NCBI GenBank assembly: GCA_023435025.1
Contig: JAEYSE010000032.1
Span: 43,973 to 107,972, forward strand
DNA: 64,000 bases
Reading direction: 5' to 3'
Source of the DNA: Bacillota bacterium
Lineage (GTDB): Bacteria; Bacillota; Clostridia; Christensenellales; CAG-138
Shown: piece after piece, positions 27,048 to 36,295 of the stretch
Position numbering within the stretch: position 1 is the stretch's first letter
Layout: each line of letters begins with the position of its first letter
The notes under the pieces: model-generated
The model's database searches: none
What the model saw: only the letters and a program-made list of their open reading frames with translations
What the model was told of the DNA's origin: nothing
Program-made: the position numbers and the translations under genes

Positions 27048-27748
27048 TTTTGGCCCTCCGTGATGGAGAAGAACAATTCTTCAAGCTGTTCCCCACTTTC
27101 GCTCATGTCCTCCCTGTTGCGTTCCGCAGCGATGCGGCCGTTCTTCATGATTAAAAGCCTGTCCCAGATTTCCTCTGCGCTGTTGAGTAGATGGGTTGAG
27201 AGCAATATGGCCGCGCCGCGCTGCTTTTCTTCTACAAGAACCTCCTTTAACACCTTGATGGCATGCGGATCAAGCCCTACCATGGGTTCATCCACCAAGA
27301 TCGCTAAGGGTTCGGGGAGCAGCGCACAACACAGGCTGACCTTTTGCTGCATGCCCTTGCTCAGCTCCCGACCGACCTTTTTTTCATGCTCCAAAAGCTC
27401 AAAGCGTTCAAGCAGCAATTTCGCCCTGTCACGCCACCGTTCTTCCAAAGAATATGCGCGTGCGATGAACTCCATATGCTCTGCGATTGTCAGCATACCG
27501 TATACCGCCGGGGTTTCGGGTACATAGCCCAATACGCGCTTTGCCTCAATGCTTTTGTTCGGCTTCCCGGCCACCGTTACACTGCCCTGATACCGTAACA
27601 GCCCCGCCATTGCCTTGATGGCGGTGGACTTTCCCGCGCCGTTTGGCCCCGCAAGCACAGTAAGCGTTTCATATGGGACAGTAAAGCTCAACTGGTCGTT
27701 CGCAAGCACTTTTCCGTATTTTTTGGTCAACCCTTCCACAACAAACAT
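27044..27748 (-). CDS. ABC exporter ATPase
   Basis: 234 residues, with Walker A GPNGAGKST, a signature region GRELSKGMQQKV and Walker B LAILVDEPMVGLDP. Couples to the permease encoded immediately downstream. Its start is divergent to the cotJ operon; the shared 224-bp gap holds the cotJ promoter region. Confidence 0.9.
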   Translation of the reverse strand: MFVVEGLTKKYGKVLANDQLSFTVPYETLTVLAGPNGAGKSTAIKAMAGLLRYQGSVTVAGKPNKSIEAKRVLGYVPETPAVYGMLTIAEHMEFIARAYSLEERWRDRAKLLLERFELLEHEKKVGRELSKGMQQKVSLCCALLPEPLAILVDEPMVGLDPHAIKVLKEVLVEEKQRGAAILLSTHLLNSAEEIWDRLLIMKNGRIAAERNREDMSESGEQLEELFFSITEGQK

Positions 27749-27871
27749 CGTGACACCGCCTTTAGCCTTCTTTTTCTAATTCCGGTTAAGTATACCACAA
27801 ATTGTATTAGTGCGTATGTCCGATTGTCAAAAATCGTATGCCCAATCCGCCTTTTACCGGTGCCGCCGCTT

Positions 27872-27900
27872 CACCAACGCCGCCGCTCCCGCATACCATA
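27872..27900 (+). promoter_or_regulatory. Candidate mother-cell (sigma-E or sigma-K) promoter of cotJ
   Basis: CATACCATA (27892-27900) matches the sigma-K -10 form CATAnnnTA and seven of eight bases of the sigma-E -10 CATACAAT. CACC (27872-27875) at a 16-bp spacer fits the loose sigma-K -35; a sigma-E -35 is not clear. The distance to cotJA is about 70 bp. Confidence 0.4.
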
Positions 27901-27972
27901 ACAGCAGAAGCCGGCCGTAAAAACGCACATCTACGCGGCCGAACGCCGATCCAAACAAGGAGGAACACCCAT

Positions 27973-28239
27973 ATGTATCAAAACCAGAATACGATGGGTA
28001 GCTGCTGCTTCAAACCATGCGGCTGCCAATTAAATCCTTTGGATGTGAAGAACACGCTGCTTGCGGGCAATGTCTGCGAAACCAGCAGAGCATGTGGAAT
28101 CACATCCAAGGAGGAGCCAGGATGCTTACTCGCGACCGCATTCATCGCAAAACAGGATTACAAAGCAGGTTACTGTCCAAATGAAGCCCTGTGCCAGGGT
28201 ACGATGTTCCCGGAACTTTTGCGCCCGTACTTGCGTTAG
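27973..28239 (+). CDS. cotJA: Spore coat protein CotJA
   Basis: The start at 27973 follows AAGGAGG. The 88-residue cysteine-rich protein ends with the CotJA motif YCPNEALCQGTMFPELLRPY. CotJA, CotJB and CotJC form a coat-associated set made in the mother cell. cotJB follows 10 bp later. Confidence 0.9.
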   Translation: MYQNQNTMGSCCFKPCGCQLNPLDVKNTLLAGNVCETSRACGITSKEEPGCLLATAFIAKQDYKAGYCPNEALCQGTMFPELLRPYLR

Positions 28240-28249
28240 GAGGCCCAAC

Positions 28250-28498
28250 ATGGATGCGAAGCAACATGCTCTTCTGATGAAGATCAGCGAATGCGAATTT
28301 GTGTGCGTAGAACTCAATTTATACCTCAATACGCATCCCAAGGATAAGGATGCGCGCGCTGATTATTTCTGCTACTCGAAAAAGCTTGCGGAATTGATCA
28401 CCAAATACGAACAGTGCTATGGACCCTTGCTTGGCTTTGGCCATTCCCCCACGGATGTGGGGTGCTGGGTTTGTTCACCATGGCCGTGGCAAATGTAA
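28250..28498 (+). CDS. cotJB: Spore coat protein CotJB
   Basis: The start at 28250 follows TTAGGAGG. It is 82 residues, in the family pattern LNLYLNTHPKDKDA ... YEQCYGPLLGFGHS, ending in a tryptophan/proline-rich tail (WVCSPWPWQM). Start chosen by ribosome site and family length; a longer frame upstream overlaps cotJA and is not supported. cotJC begins 12 bp later. Confidence 0.92.
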   Translation: MDAKQHALLMKISECEFVCVELNLYLNTHPKDKDARADYFCYSKKLAELITKYEQCYGPLLGFGHSPTDVGCWVCSPWPWQM

Positions 28499-28510
28499 GG
28501 AGGCTCTGCT

Positions 28511-28702
28511 ATGTGGATCTATGAAAAGAAACTGCAATACCCTGTTAACATCTGCTCGCCCGATGTAAGAATGGCTAAATTGCTCATGGCACAATATGGC
28601 GGCCCTGATTCGGAGCTATCCGGTTACAAACCACATAAATGCGGGACAAGCCAAAGGATCAGTGTAAGACTTGGCTTGGCTGGTATGAGCAGAATAAAAT
28701 GA
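28511..28702 (+). CDS. cotJC: CotJC, 5-prime segment (codons 1-35 plus element-derived tail)
   Basis: Starts after AAGGAGG. Residues 1-36 (MWIYEKKLQYPVN ... AQYGGPDSEL) are unmistakably the CotJC N-terminus, up to the first metal-ligand glutamate E35. After base 28614 the sequence departs from the family and reads 28 residues of element 1 to a stop. The authentic continuation is found at 41861. As it stands, the gene encodes a 63-residue truncated product; joining all three segments gives 104 + 303 + 184 bases = 197 codons including stop. Confidence 0.95.
   Translation: MWIYEKKLQYPVNICSPDVRMAKLLMAQYGGPDSELSGYKPHKCGTSQRISVRLGLAGMSRIK
28595..28632 (+). other. Left attachment site of element 1
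   Basis: Centred on the dinucleotide GA at 28613-28614. Its right half ends in GGTTACAAACC (28622-28632), exactly 7 bp from the centre, and is the mirror of GGTTTGTGACC in the right site. The left half is cotJC coding sequence. Confidence 0.85.
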
Positions 28703-28820
28703 ACAAAAGATATCATTCATATTCCGGTTGGGCAGGCGACTACTTTCATGATTTCGGACTTATTGGGTGGGGAGCTTTTCCTCATCTTTTTTTATCTCCT
28801 GTCAAAGAAAGGAAGACCAT

Positions 28821-29801
28821 ATGCAGTTTTTTCTATTGATTTTAGGTCTTGCAATGATTGTGAAGAGCGCGGATGTGCTCATTGACTCCTCATCCAGAAT
28901 TGCACGCAGGTATGGGGTTTCCTCATTTGTTATCGGATTAACGGTTGTTGCCTTCGGCACAAGCGCGCCGGAACTCGCGGTAGGGATTGTTTCGGGTATC
29001 GCCCGCACAAACCAATTGACGCTTGGGAATATTGTAGGGAGCTCGCTTTCCAACATCGCTCTCATTGTCGGAATATCATCCATCATCATGCCGCTTCGGG
29101 TAAGGGATGCCGTAGCAAAGCGAGAAATGCCCATGTTAATTGGAATCGAGCTCATTCTTTGCGCCATGATGCTTTTTGACAACGTCTTGTCTAGACTGGA
29201 TGGCGTGTTCCTGCTGCTTGGTTTTGCCGGATTTATGGCATATATCATCCGCGACACAAAGAGTTCCACGCAGCCCGAACTCGATAAGGACAACAATATC
29301 GATACCGACGGCGAAAGGAACCAGCTTCCAAACAAAAAGAAAGAATCCAGCATGGGCAAGCTCTGGCTCTTTTCGGCGCTTTCTCTGGCGGGATTGTTTT
29401 TGGGCGGAAAACTGACGGTGGACAGCAGCACGCAGATTGCGCAATCCTTTGGGTTAAGCGAAACACTCATCGGCCTTACTGTGGTATCGCTTGCCACTAC
29501 CATGCCCGAGCTCATCACAAGCATTATGGCCGCAGTAAAAAAGGAACCGGATATTGTGCTTGGCAACTGCATCGGCAGTAATATATTCAATATCTTGCTC
29601 GTGCTTGGTTTTTCCTCCGCCATCTCTCCTATTCCGGTGGAAAGCAGCCTGATTTTGGATGCTGCAGCAATGGGAATCGTAACGATATTCTTATTTATTG
29701 TCTCTATCATTCAAAAGCAGATCCGGCGGGGTACCGGTATCCTGTTGCTTATAAGCTATGTTGGATATCTTTCTTATAAGATTGCTACCGCTTTCATTTA
29801 A
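28821..29801 (+). CDS. CaCA-family Ca2+/Na+ exchanger
   Basis: The start at 28821 follows AAAGGAAG. 326 residues, ten helices. Both alpha repeats are present: FGTSAPELAVGI with GNIVGSSLSNI, and LATTMPELITSI with GNCIGSNIFNI. A hydrophilic loop (about 148-185) joins the halves. It exchanges cations across the membrane, probably calcium for sodium. First gene of element 1; sodium may link it to the Rnf complex. Confidence 0.9.
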   Translation: MQFFLLILGLAMIVKSADVLIDSSSRIARRYGVSSFVIGLTVVAFGTSAPELAVGIVSGIARTNQLTLGNIVGSSLSNIALIVGISSIIMPLRVRDAVAKREMPMLIGIELILCAMMLFDNVLSRLDGVFLLLGFAGFMAYIIRDTKSSTQPELDKDNNIDTDGERNQLPNKKKESSMGKLWLFSALSLAGLFLGGKLTVDSSTQIAQSFGLSETLIGLTVVSLATTMPELITSIMAAVKKEPDIVLGNCIGSNIFNILLVLGFSSAISPIPVESSLILDAAAMGIVTIFLFIVSIIQKQIRRGTGILLLISYVGYLSYKIATAFI

Positions 29802-29930
29802 CCCAACAACACAATGGATGCCCCACAGGCACTCCTTTTTTACTTTACGCTTTTACCCGCTAACGTAGGCCCTCAGAACGAGGAAGACATTGAATTGCTC
29901 CGCCTCAATGTGCTATGGTGAAAAAAATGG

Positions 29931-31088
29931 ATGGCGGGTGAACCCATGAATGTTGAAGTATCCATAGCGCCCTGCGAGGACTATGACCTCAAAAAAGTAA
30001 AAAGCGCAATTCAGGCGGCGCTCCGGCCCATCAACGGGCTTGATTGGGTAACGCCCGGCATGAAAATCGCCGTGAAAGCGAATTTGATGATGCGGTCAAA
30101 GCCGGAAAAGGCGGCGACCGTACACCCGCAAGTTGCAGTGGCATTGTGTGAGCTTCTGATTGAAAAGCAGGCAAATGTGGTCCTTGGGGACAGCCCGGGC
30201 GGCCCTTTTCACCCGGGCTATTTGGCGTCCGTGTACGCAGGTACGGGGATGACTGAAGTGCTCAAAACCGGCGCTACGCTAAACCATGACTGCACTTATG
30301 AGGAGGTATCCTATCCGGACGCCGTTACTGCAAAGACATTCCAGATCACCAAGTATCTTTTGGATGTAGACGCCATTATCGATTTGTGCAAGATAAAGAC
30401 GCATGGCCTGATGGCATATACCGGCGCATGCAAGAATTTCTTTGGCGCTGTTCCCGGTATGCATAAGTCCGAATACCACTACAAGTACCAGACACACGAG
30501 ACGTTTGCCAATATGCTTGTGGATATCTGCGAGTGGTGTAAGCCCCGCTTATGCATTGCCGACGCCGTAATGGCCATGGAGGGAAACGGCCCGTCCGGCG
30601 GGGCGCCACGCTTTATGGGCGCAATTCTTGCCGCTTTTAATCCGCATGCGCTTGATCTGGCCGCCGCACACCTGCTGAACCTTGGCTCAAAGGATGTTCC
30701 GACGTTGCATGCAGCGTATCAGCGCGGCCTCATTCCGCAAAGTGTTTCTGAGCTCTCCATTCACGGCGATATATCCCGGTTTGTCATACCCGATTTTCAG
30801 CTGACTCCGAAGCACGATGTCCAATTGTGGGGATCAAAAAACAAAACCATTGCGAAGCTATTGTCCAAAATGTTTGCGAGCCGGCCTGCGATAAACCTGA
30901 AAAGATGCATCGGATGTGCAGAGTGCCAGAAAGTCTGCCCTGCCCAAGCGATTACCATGGTAAATCAAACAGCAAGAATTCAAAAAGATAGGTGCGTGCG
31001 CTGCTTTTGCTGCCAGGAGTTTTGTCCCAAAGGAGTTATCAGCGTGCACCGGCCATATGTTGCGCGCATCATGGATAGTCAAAGATAA
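29931..31088 (+). CDS. DUF362 protein with a two-cluster ferredoxin domain
   Basis: 385 residues. The DUF362 domain (about 5-300) includes LGDSPGGPFHPGY and LCKIKTHGLMAYTGACKNFFG. The C-terminus (about 325-375) has two 4Fe-4S motifs, CIGCAECQKVCP and CVRCFCCQEFCP. An alternative ATG at 29946 has the better ribosome site (GGCGGGTGA). Such proteins are common beside anaerobic redox operons; placed just before rnf, it may exchange electrons with it. Reaction unknown. Confidence 0.85.
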   Translation: MAGEPMNVEVSIAPCEDYDLKKVKSAIQAALRPINGLDWVTPGMKIAVKANLMMRSKPEKAATVHPQVAVALCELLIEKQANVVLGDSPGGPFHPGYLASVYAGTGMTEVLKTGATLNHDCTYEEVSYPDAVTAKTFQITKYLLDVDAIIDLCKIKTHGLMAYTGACKNFFGAVPGMHKSEYHYKYQTHETFANMLVDICEWCKPRLCIADAVMAMEGNGPSGGAPRFMGAILAAFNPHALDLAAAHLLNLGSKDVPTLHAAYQRGLIPQSVSELSIHGDISRFVIPDFQLTPKHDVQLWGSKNKTIAKLLSKMFASRPAINLKRCIGCAECQKVCPAQAITMVNQTARIQKDRCVRCFCCQEFCPKGVISVHRPYVARIMDSQR

Positions 31089-31108
31089 CCTCATAAAAAA
31101 AGGAACAC

Positions 31109-31142
31109 AAAAGCGAGGCCATATGCGTCGCTTTTCTTTTTT
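31109..31142 (+). terminator. Terminator after the DUF362 gene
   Basis: An 8-bp stem AAAAGCGA / TCGCTTTT (31109-31116 and 31128-31135) followed by CTTTTTT. It separates the DUF362 unit from rnf. Confidence 0.75.
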
Positions 31143-31225
31143 ACAGCGAGCAAAATGTCAGCCTGTCCCACGCCTGGTATATTAATCCTTTTCGCCAAAC
31201 CGCCCGATATTTTGAAAGAATAGGG

Positions 31226-31255
31226 TTGCCCCTCATTGCAGGTATTTGTTATGAT
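31226..31255 (+). promoter_or_regulatory. Candidate promoter of the rnf operon
   Basis: TTGCCC and TATGAT are separated by 18 bp, 76 bp before rnfC. At 31271-31284 the leader holds TTGTTGTGCAACAA, a palindrome that could be a redox-regulator site. Confidence 0.5.
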
Positions 31256-31330
31256 AATAGGGAAAGGCATTTGTTGTGCAACAACTTATACCTCGTTAAT
31301 TTTCTGACAACAGGAAGAGCAGGTGAAATA

Positions 31331-32665
31331 ATGAAAGCCCATCCTTTTGCCGGCGGCGTGCATCCACTCAAATCATCCCATCATGGCAAGACACTCTCCA
31401 ACGAAAGCGCCATCTCCGTCATGCCCGCGCCGGACATTGTGGCAATCCCCATGGTACGGGTCACGGGCGCGCCATGTACCCCGCTTGTGAAGAAAGGGGA
31501 CAGCGTGAAACTGGGGCAGTGTATCGGTAGAAGCGAAAGTTATGTGAGTGCACCCATACACGCCAGCGTCTCCGGTACGGTAATCGCCGTGGAAAACCGG
31601 CCGCACCCCACGGGGAAAAGTCTCGTGCTTTCGGTAGTAATCCGAAACGACCATCTCGACACCAAAGATGAAAGCTACGCACCGCCAGAAAACATAGATG
31701 CTCTGAGCGGGCCCCAACTCATATCGATCATTCGTGAAAAAGGTATTGTCGGCTTAGGTGGCGCCACGTTCCCTACACATGTCAAGCTTACCATTCCCAA
31801 AGACAAAAAAGTCGACGTATTGATCGCGAATGGGGCGGAATGCGAGCCGTACCTTACGGCGGACGATCGCCTGTTGCAGGAGCATGCCGAAAACGTCATC
31901 GCGGGCATGCGGTTCGTGATGCGCGCGCTTCAAGTCAAGCAGGCATTTGTCGGCATTGAAGGGAACAAACTTCGGGCCATACGCGCCATGCGCGAGGCGG
32001 CGAAGGGCACGCCAATTGAAGTATGTCCGCTACGCGTCAAATACCCGCAAGGCGGAGAAAAGCAATTGATTTACGCCATCACCGGGCGGGAGGTCCCAAG
32101 CGGCGGCCTTCCGGCGGACGCGGGCTGCGTGGTGTTAAACGTCGGCACCTGCAACGCGATCTACGAGGCGGTTGCACTGGGCAAGCCGCTCCTTGAGCGC
32201 GTGGTAACTGTGACGGGTGGCGGCGTAAACACGCCCGGCAACCTCCTTGTACGCATCGGCATAAGCTTCCGGGACTGCATCGCGTTCTGTGGCGGCATGG
32301 TAGAAGATACACAAAAGATACTTTCCGGCGGGCCTATGATGGGCATCGCGCAGTATACGGACGAAGTTCCGGTGATTGCAGGAACTTCGGGTATCCTGGT
32401 GCTTGCCGGGAAAGAAGCCCATGTACCGCCTGCCTCCCCCTGCATCCACTGCGGGCGCTGTTATCAAGTCTGCCCAGCGGGTTTGCAGCCCTATATCATT
32501 TCCGCAGCGGCAGACCGCAGTGACGCCGCGCAGGCGGCTTTGTTCCACGCGCTTGACTGCGTGGAGTGCGGCGCTTGCGCATATATCTGCCCCGCGCACA
32601 GGCAGCTTTTACAGAGCATGCGCCTTGCAAAGCTGAAAGTCCGCGGCGCGGCTATAAAGAAATAA
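31331..32665 (+). CDS. rnfC: Rnf complex subunit C (NADH-oxidising, peripheral)
   Basis: The start at 31331 is preceded by CAGGTGA. 444 residues. The N-terminal FAGGVHP region, the flavin/NADH-binding part and two 4Fe-4S motifs (CIHCGRCYQVCP at about 376; CVECGACAYICP at about 415) are complete. It transfers electrons between NAD and the membrane part of the Rnf ferredoxin:NAD oxidoreductase, which pumps Na+ or H+. First gene of rnfCDGEAB, wholly inside element 1. Confidence 0.95.
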   Translation: MKAHPFAGGVHPLKSSHHGKTLSNESAISVMPAPDIVAIPMVRVTGAPCTPLVKKGDSVKLGQCIGRSESYVSAPIHASVSGTVIAVENRPHPTGKSLVLSVVIRNDHLDTKDESYAPPENIDALSGPQLISIIREKGIVGLGGATFPTHVKLTIPKDKKVDVLIANGAECEPYLTADDRLLQEHAENVIAGMRFVMRALQVKQAFVGIEGNKLRAIRAMREAAKGTPIEVCPLRVKYPQGGEKQLIYAITGREVPSGGLPADAGCVVLNVGTCNAIYEAVALGKPLLERVVTVTGGGVNTPGNLLVRIGISFRDCIAFCGGMVEDTQKILSGGPMMGIAQYTDEVPVIAGTSGILVLAGKEAHVPPASPCIHCGRCYQVCPAGLQPYIISAAADRSDAAQAALFHALDCVECGACAYICPAHRQLLQSMRLAKLKVRGAAIKK

Positions 32666-32715
32666 TCGGTAACATCCAAGTTCGCCTTATTCGGCATGTT
32701 CGGAGGTCATATGGC

Positions 32716-33714
32716 ATGAAGTTGAACGTTTCCCCTTCCCCCCACATCCGCGCCCCGCAAGATACGCGCTCGCTGATGCGGGATGTGCTCATTGCGCTTG
32801 CGCCCGCATGTATTATGGGTGCATATCGCTTTGGCTACCAGGCGCTGTATGTGCTGCTTCTCTGCACTGCGGCGGCAGTGCTGACCGAGTGGGCATTACA
32901 AAAGTTATTAAAGCGTGCCGTCACGATCGGGGATCTTTCCGCGGCGGTTACCGGCATCCTCATAGGCATGAACCTGCCGGTTTCTAGCCCGTGGTGGATG
33001 TGCGTACTGGGCTCAGTATTCGCAATCGGGCTGGTAAAGGTGCCGTTTGGCGGCATCGGCAATAATTTCGTGAACCCCGCGCTTGCTGCGCGCGGCTTTC
33101 TTTTGGCCAGCTTTCCGGTGCAGATGACGGCATGGACGGCCCCGGTCAATTCATTCTTAACATCCACAGCGGATGCCGTTTCCACCGCCACGCCGCTTTC
33201 CCTGCTGGCGCAGGGCGGAAGCGCGACAGTCGCAGCAACGACGCCAATGCAGGAGTTTTTTGCGCTCGCTTTGGGGAATAGAGGCGGGTGTATCGGAGAG
33301 GTCAGTTCCGTTGCGTTGCTGATCGGGTTTCTCTACCTGCTGATACGCAATGTCATCTCCTGGCGTATCCCGCTGATCTATATTGCCACAGTGTTTGTCG
33401 GCGTGGCGCTTTTGGGCGGCGGCGCAGGACAGACTGGTTACGCGCCGTTATGGGCCGCCGCCATGCATACGGTATCCGGCGGATTGCTGCTTGGCGCGTG
33501 CTTTATGGCGACGGATTACTCCACGTCCCCCGTCACCCCCAAGGGACAGCTGATCTACGCACTGGGCTGCGGGCTACTTACGGTGGTCATCCGCCTGTAT
33601 GGCGGGTACCCGGAGGGCGTTAGCTACTCCATACTCATCATGAACCTGTGTGTGCCGCTCATTGAGCGCTATATGCGCGCGCGGGTCTACGGGGAGGTAA
33701 AGCGCCATGCGTGA
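32716..33714 (+). CDS. rnfD: Rnf complex subunit D (FMN-bearing membrane protein)
   Basis: The start at 32716 follows CGGAGGT. 332 residues, eight to nine helices. The covalent FMN site is in DAVSTATPLSLL (threonine in the STAT form). Part of the ion-translocating core. It overlaps rnfG by 8 bp. Confidence 0.94.
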   Translation: MKLNVSPSPHIRAPQDTRSLMRDVLIALAPACIMGAYRFGYQALYVLLLCTAAAVLTEWALQKLLKRAVTIGDLSAAVTGILIGMNLPVSSPWWMCVLGSVFAIGLVKVPFGGIGNNFVNPALAARGFLLASFPVQMTAWTAPVNSFLTSTADAVSTATPLSLLAQGGSATVAATTPMQEFFALALGNRGGCIGEVSSVALLIGFLYLLIRNVISWRIPLIYIATVFVGVALLGGGAGQTGYAPLWAAAMHTVSGGLLLGACFMATDYSTSPVTPKGQLIYALGCGLLTVVIRLYGGYPEGVSYSILIMNLCVPLIERYMRARVYGEVKRHA

Positions 33715-34252
33715 TCTTTTACATCTGGGAGGACGGCTGTTTTTGATTTCGTTAATCGCTGGACTTGCGCTGGGCGCAACCTATTTTGTAACAAAAGATC
33801 CGATCGCGGATCAGACACGCCTTGCTGCGGAAGCCGCACGCGCTGAGGTGTTTGAAGGGACTTTCGCACAGGATACGCAGGAAAAGCTGCCCGGAAACAT
33901 AAAAACCTTGTACTTGGCCAAGGGCGAACAGGACGGCTATGTGATGGAAGTGGAGGCAACCGGCTACGGCGGCATATTCACCGTAACGGTGGGCGTAACG
34001 ATGGACGGCGTGATCACAGGCGTTGTGGTAGGCGACAACAGCGAAACGCCGGGCTTAGGTAAAAACGCGCAAAATCCCGAGTTCGCCGCACAGTTTGTTG
34101 GCAAGGACGGACCCATTTCTGTGAAAAAGGGCGGCGGTGCCAGTGGGAATGAAGTAGACGCGTTAACCGGTGCCACCATTACCGCCCAGGCTGTAGTGAA
34201 CGCCGTAAACGAAGCGCGTGAGTTCGCGCTTACGATTGGAGGGCAGTCATGA
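33707..34252 (+). CDS. rnfG: Rnf complex subunit G (covalent FMN)
   Basis: 181 residues. One N-terminal helix (about 9-27) anchors an extracytoplasmic FMN-binding domain; the flavin attachment motif is VDALTGATITAQAVVNAV, with the second Thr of TGATIT as the expected link. Carries electrons between RnfD and the E/A pair. Overlaps both neighbours by a few bases, indicating coupled translation. Confidence 0.94.
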   Translation: MRDLLHLGGRLFLISLIAGLALGATYFVTKDPIADQTRLAAEAARAEVFEGTFAQDTQEKLPGNIKTLYLAKGEQDGYVMEVEATGYGGIFTVTVGVTMDGVITGVVVGDNSETPGLGKNAQNPEFAAQFVGKDGPISVKKGGGASGNEVDALTGATITAQAVVNAVNEAREFALTIGGQS

Positions 34253-34911
34253 AAGCGCTCAAAGTCGTAATTAACGGCATATGGAAGGAAAACCCCACAT
34301 TCCGCCTGCTTTTGGGCATGTGCCCCACGCTTGCGGTTTCTACCGCAGCAATAAACGGTGTGGGTATGGGGCTTGCCGCAACATTCGTGCTGATATGCTC
34401 CAACGTATTCGTGTCCTTGCTGCGCAACTTTATCCCAACCAGGGTGCGTATCCCCGCGTATGTAGTCATTATCGCGTCGTTTACGACGATTGTGGAGCTG
34501 TTGTTAAAGGCGTTTGTCCCCTCGCTAGACAAGGCGCTGGGGCTGTATATCCCGCTCATCGTCGTCAACTGCATTATACTCGCACGCGCAGAGGCTTTCG
34601 CAAGCTCCAATACCCCAATTATGAGCGCGCTCGATGGATTGGGCATGGGCCTTGGCTTTACGGCGGCGTTGACGTTCTTCGCTTCCATACGCGAGCTGAT
34701 CGGCGCGGGCAGCATATTCGGCATTTCAGTGCTTGGTGACGGTTATGTCCCGGTGGTCATCATGCTGCTTGCACCCGGCGGGTTTATTACGCTGGGTTTG
34801 GTGCTGGGGGCTCTGAACGCCCTCTCCAACAAGAAAAAGAAGGGAGTGAACAGCAATGACATGGCTTGTAAGGCTTGCCCTCATAGCGATCACTGCGGCG
34901 CTGGTCAATAA
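34249..34911 (+). CDS. rnfE: Rnf complex subunit E
   Basis: 220 residues, six helices, integral membrane. Paired with RnfA it holds the intramembrane iron-sulfur centre. The C-terminal tail MACKACPHSDHCGAGQ adds three cysteines and overlaps the first 56 bases of rnfA, so the tail is encoded within rnfA in another frame. Confidence 0.93.
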   Translation: MKALKVVINGIWKENPTFRLLLGMCPTLAVSTAAINGVGMGLAATFVLICSNVFVSLLRNFIPTRVRIPAYVVIIASFTTIVELLLKAFVPSLDKALGLYIPLIVVNCIILARAEAFASSNTPIMSALDGLGMGLGFTAALTFFASIRELIGAGSIFGISVLGDGYVPVVIMLLAPGGFITLGLVLGALNALSNKKKKGVNSNDMACKACPHSDHCGAGQ

Positions 34912-35443
34912 CTTTGTTCTGGTGCGGTTTTTGGGCATCTGCCCCTTCTTAGGCGTATCCCAAAACGTAAAATCCGCCTCCGGTATGGGTATGGCCGTGA
35001 CATTCGTCATGGGCATGGCTTCTCTGTTTACATGGATGATCCAGCAGTGGGTGCTTGAACCTTTGGGCATCGGCTTCATGCAGACCATCGCCTTTATTTT
35101 GACCATCGCGGCGCTGGTTCAGTTTGTGGAGATGGTGCTTCAAAAGACGAACCAGACGCTCTACAAGGCGCTGGGCGTATATCTCCCGCTCATCACCACC
35201 AACTGCGCGGTGTTGGGCGTCGCAATACTTAACATAGAGCAAAACTACACGCTTATAGAGAGCGTGGTAAACGGCGTGTTTGGCGGCGTGGGCTTCACCA
35301 TCGCCATCGTGCTGATGGCGGGCGTGCGCGAAAAGCTGGAAAACGCCGAAATACCTAAAGCCTTGCGCGGTTTCCCCATTACGCTTCTGGCGGCTGGGCT
35401 GATGGCGATTGCATTTATGGGTTTTTCCGGTTTGGGCCGATAA
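34856..35443 (+). CDS. rnfA: Rnf complex subunit A
   Basis: 195 residues, six helices, homologous to RnfE. Conserved cysteines occur in LVRFLGICPFLGVS and LITTNCAVLGVAI. The start follows AAGGGAGTG within the rnfE end. Part of the ion-pumping core. Confidence 0.94.
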   Translation: MTWLVRLALIAITAALVNNFVLVRFLGICPFLGVSQNVKSASGMGMAVTFVMGMASLFTWMIQQWVLEPLGIGFMQTIAFILTIAALVQFVEMVLQKTNQTLYKALGVYLPLITTNCAVLGVAILNIEQNYTLIESVVNGVFGGVGFTIAIVLMAGVREKLENAEIPKALRGFPITLLAAGLMAIAFMGFSGLGR

Positions 35444-35452
35444 GGAGGAACA

Positions 35453-36268
35453 ATGACTTCGATTATATGGATCAGCGCGGGAGCAGTCGCCCTTCTTGGG
35501 CTGCTGCTGGGGGTGGCGCTGAGTGTGGCCGGAAAGTTCTTTTCCGTAAAAAGGGATGAGCGTATCGATGCGGTACGGGAACTATTGCCCGGCGCAAACT
35601 GCGGCGCTTGTGGCTATCCCGGTTGCGACGGGCTCGCAACCGCGATCGCAACGGAAGGCGCAGCCGTTAATCTGTGTACCGTCAACACTGCTGAAAACGC
35701 ATTGAAGATCGCGGAGTTGATGGGTGCCGACGAAAGCGGAATACAGCCGCTGATCGCGCATGTGCAGTGCCGCGGAACGCTTGACAATACGCAATTGAAA
35801 TTTAATTATGAAGGGCTTTCGGATTGCGCCGCCGCAATGGCCATTGCCGACGGCACCAAAAGTTGCCCCATGAGCTGCCTGGGCTTTGGAAACTGCGCGC
35901 GGGTCTGCCCTGTGGACGCCATCACAATCATCAACGGTCTCTCTACAATCGATCACAGCCGCTGCATTACCTGCGGCAAATGCGTTGCGGAATGCCCGCG
36001 CCACATCATACGCCTGCTGCCAAAAAACAGCGTGGTGCGCGTGGACTGTTCCAACGTGCTCAAAGGCAAGGCGGTAAGCGAGAACTGCAAGGTCGGCTGC
36101 ATTGGCTGCAGTATCTGCGCAAAAAGCTGCAAGTACGACGCAATCACCATGGTGAACGATCTGCCGGTATTCGACTACGAAAAATGCGTGGGCTGCATGG
36201 AGTGCGCAAAAAAATGCCCGCGCCAGATCATCTGGGGCACGGACAGCCCGCAAATGCAATCCGTCTGA
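35453..36268 (+). CDS. rnfB: Rnf complex subunit B (ferredoxin-oxidising)
   Basis: 271 residues. One N-terminal helix, then a cysteine motif CGACGYPGCDG and four further cysteine groups (CPMSCLGFGNCARVCP, CITCGKCVAECP, CIGCSICAKSC, CVGCMECAKKCP), typical of the long clostridial RnfB that accepts electrons from ferredoxin. Last rnf gene, followed by a terminator. Confidence 0.95.
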   Translation: MTSIIWISAGAVALLGLLLGVALSVAGKFFSVKRDERIDAVRELLPGANCGACGYPGCDGLATAIATEGAAVNLCTVNTAENALKIAELMGADESGIQPLIAHVQCRGTLDNTQLKFNYEGLSDCAAAMAIADGTKSCPMSCLGFGNCARVCPVDAITIINGLSTIDHSRCITCGKCVAECPRHIIRLLPKNSVVRVDCSNVLKGKAVSENCKVGCIGCSICAKSCKYDAITMVNDLPVFDYEKCVGCMECAKKCPRQIIWGTDSPQMQSV

Positions 36269-36295
36269 AAGATGCAGCATATTGTTACAAAAATT

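Noticed and set aside
27812..27836. Third copy of the dispersed repeat near the cotJ promoter
   Set aside because: GTCCGATTGTCAAAAATCG resembles the arms, but none of the other blocks is present.
28061..28250. Upstream extension of cotJB overlapping cotJA
   Set aside because: Not CotJB-like and without ribosome site; the ATG at 28250 has AGGAGG and gives the family length.
31271..31284. Rex operator in the rnf leader
   Set aside because: TTGTTGTGCAACAA is palindromic but too short for the usual Rex spacing; kept only as a possible regulatory site.
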